Below are positions 62,644 to 64,000 of a stretch of DNA of 64,000 nt, one piece after another (the stretch's first letter is position 1; every line of letters begins with the position of its first letter). This stretch comes from Chryseobacterium lathyri. Lineage in GTDB: Bacteria > Bacteroidota > Bacteroidia > Flavobacteriales > Weeksellaceae. Position numbers and translations under genes: made by a program. The stretch spans positions 62,001 through 126,000 of the forward strand of contig NZ_JAUSSF010000003.1 of NCBI RefSeq assembly GCF_030812195.1, given 5' to 3'. The notes beneath the pieces were generated by a model, which was not told the origin of the DNA, ran no database searches, and saw only the letters and a program-made list of their open reading frames with translations.

Positions 62644-63282
62644 TTAAGCGTATTTAATCATGATGTTCTCAATCGTGTTGGCAACATCCTCTGCTTTGTC
62701 AGTTACTATTTCAAGATAATTAAGTACAGATGAAACTTTGATAATGTTAATGGCATCATTAGTTTCAAAAAGATCTACCATTGAGTTGGAAAGCAGGTCA
62801 TCTGCAATGTTTTCAATAGAGTTCACTTTGATACATGCTTCTTTTACCTGATCCATATTTTTGAAGCCCTTAAGGTTTTTCATTGCATTCTGGATCTCAA
62901 GACATGCCTTGTGGATCAATAATGAAAAATCTGAATAAGCCTTCATTTCAGGCGATTTGTACAGGAAGATGTATTTTGTGGAAGCGTAGATGTAATCAGC
63001 GATATCATCAAGGCCGGTTGCCAGTGTGTGAATATCTTCACGGTCGAACGGCGTAATGAAGTTTTTTCCTAATTCAACAAAGATCTCATGGGTAAGCTCA
63101 TCGTTTTTATGCTCGTAGTCACTCATTCTTTTCAACATTGTATCATCGTTAAGATCGAAATCTTTGATACCGTGATTAAAGTCTTCAGACATTGCAACTA
63201 GGTTCTCCGTTACTTTTTCAAAAAGCACAAAGAAAATTTTATCTTTTGGTTGAAAAGCGTGGAAAATATTACCAATCCCCAT
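62644..63282 (-). CDS. DUF47/PhoU-like accessory protein of Pit
   Basis: 212 residues from the ATG at 63282, the family start MGIGNIFHAFQPKDKIFF; a longer start is not needed. The protein is all-helical in a PhoU-like bundle, with metal-binding type motifs such as EHKNDELTHEIF and GLDDIADYIYAS. DUF47 proteins precede pit genes and are thought to regulate the transporter. The 18-base spacing to pit agrees. Confidence 0.92.
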   Translation of the reverse strand: MGIGNIFHAFQPKDKIFFVLFEKVTENLVAMSEDFNHGIKDFDLNDDTMLKRMSDYEHKNDELTHEIFVELGKNFITPFDREDIHTLATGLDDIADYIYASTKYIFLYKSPEMKAYSDFSLLIHKACLEIQNAMKNLKGFKNMDQVKEACIKVNSIENIADDLLSNSMVDLFETNDAINIIKVSSVLNYLEIVTDKAEDVANTIENIMIKYA

Positions 63283-63389
63283 TTTTATGTATTTATAATT
63301 TGAGTGCAAATTTCTTAAAAAAGGATTTGCCCTGAAACAATATAACATTAAGTTTTGTTAACATTAGGTTAACACTTGATTATCAAACA

Positions 63390-63416
63390 AAAAAACCGGC
63401 TAAAAGCCGGTTTTAT
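63390..63416 (-). terminator. Terminator of the DEAD-box helicase gene
   Basis: Perfect 10-bp stem aaaaccggct (63392-63401) with agccggtttt (63405-63414), aaa loop; the A run gives the U run on the minus strand. Confidence 0.85.
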
Positions 63417-63432
63417 ATATCTTTGAGATGCC

Positions 63433-64000
63433 TTAGTTTGCTACTTCAGCTCTCATTTCTTTTCCTTTAAATTTCATTGAAGGAATATTACTCATTACAT
63501 TTTCCTGAAATGATTTTTCCACTTCAAAGAAAGAGAATTTTTCTAGGATTTCAATATCACCGATTTCCGCTCTTTTTTTGCTTTTTCCGGCTGTCGCTTT
63601 ATTGATGATATCTAATACATCAAGCTTTTTCAACTGATCTTTTTTCCCAAGGTTGAAGAAGAATCTCACCATGTTTTCGTCCTTTCTTCTAGGCTTTCCT
63701 CCACGGTCTCTGCTATCTCTGCTTCCTCTGGTGTCACGATCTCCACGATCTCTTCCTCTGTCCCTGTCTCTGTCACGCCCTCTGTCTCTTCTTGAGTAAT
63801 CATCATCTCTGCTGCTGAACTTCTGCTCAACAAGATCATGCTTATCTTTGTAGTACAGCGCAAGATCTTTCAACTGGAACTGTAACAATTTATGAACAAG
63901 TTCTTCTTTAGTGAAAGCACTTAGATCAGGAATTAAGCTATCATTAAATTCAAAGATATCTTCTTCGTGCTCTGTAAATAATTTTTCGAAAACTCCTCCA
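63433..64000 (-). CDS. C-terminal part of a DbpA-type DEAD-box helicase
   Basis: The frame is open to the window edge, so the gene is cut; about 188 residues are visible. Reading inwards they give the helicase tail FEKLFTEHEEDIFEFND and SAFTKEELVHKLLQFQLKDLALYY, then an Arg/Asp-rich linker of about 35 residues made of RD, RG and SRD repeats, then a DbpA-like RNA-binding domain (VRFFFNLGKKDQLKKLDVLDIINKA, IGDIEILEKFSFFEVEK, the RRM-like fold at the end of DeaD/CshA proteins). The family is inferred from this tail, as the motor motifs lie outside. A different gene from the rhlE at 55444. Confidence 0.85.
   Translation of the reverse strand, partial: GGVFEKLFTEHEEDIFEFNDSLIPDLSAFTKEELVHKLLQFQLKDLALYYKDKHDLVEQKFSSRDDDYSRRDRGRDRDRDRGRDRGDRDTRGSRDSRDRGGKPRRKDENMVRFFFNLGKKDQLKKLDVLDIINKATAGKSKKRAEIGDIEILEKFSFFEVEKSFQENVMSNIPSMKFKGKEMRAEVAN

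Overview
The window is a continuous stretch of chromosome from a Bacteroidota bacterium of the class Flavobacteriia, most likely Chryseobacterium or a close relative (Weeksellaceae). The evidence is type IX secretion/gliding genes (porU, porV, gldJ), a secreted protein with GIGT repeats, a GG-leader bacteriocin-like peptide, promoters of the Bacteroidota form TTTG-N19-23-TAnnTTTG, few Shine-Dalgarno sites, and AT-rich DNA. The genus is an inference from gene content and wording of the proteins; no database was searched. I see no rRNA, tRNA, CRISPR array, prophage or transposase.

Layout. 1-5600: end of a helical-repeat protein, a GIGT-repeat secreted protein, a FabH-type ketosynthase, CorA and a membrane-anchored patatin. 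5630-10540: divergent quinone-reductase/HxlR pair, a secreted protein, Tag glycosylase, a secreted alpha/beta hydrolase and a DoxD-DoxA fusion. 10726-15491: a four-gene tripartite efflux operon (TetR, TolC, EmrA, EmrB). 15731-22468: holB, then an outer-membrane barrel-lptC-anmK operon, an SRPBCC protein, a Nudix hydrolase and murF. 22533-29422: gldJ divergent from porU-porV, the core of type IX secretion. 29793-41979: FUSC transporter, 4'-phosphopantetheinyl transferase, HugZ-like protein, ahcY, YiaA, purE, EamA transporter, lipoprotein, Kef-type antiporter, bacteriocin-like peptide, purK. 42021-51286: DUF1543, a TauE/DUF1634 pair, VOC and NTF2 proteins, a membrane-anchored EEP hydrolase, purA, an AT-rich accessory gene (HARE-HTH plus PD-(D/E)XK-like, COG2958/HrgA type), an alpha/beta hydrolase and an ABC-F protein. 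51699-56739: hpt, adk, obg, two exported proteins and rhlE. 56913-64000: an operon of polyprenyl synthetase, GSCFA, DUF4269, TatD and a polytopic membrane protein, then Pit/DUF47 phosphate uptake and the C-terminus of a DbpA-type DEAD-box helicase.

How genes work together. Purine metabolism is spread over several loci (purE, purK, purA, hpt, adk, ahcY). Envelope functions dominate: LptC with an OM barrel, MurF, AnmK, type IX secretion, efflux, FUSC. Most of the window is ordinary housekeeping DNA. The best candidates for something less described are the COG2958-type gene at 47521-48495, the GG-leader peptide at 40365-40559, a short leader ORF before the ABC-F gene, a class of promoters exactly four bases from the start codon (predicted leaderless mRNAs), and several families of short palindromic intergenic repeats.
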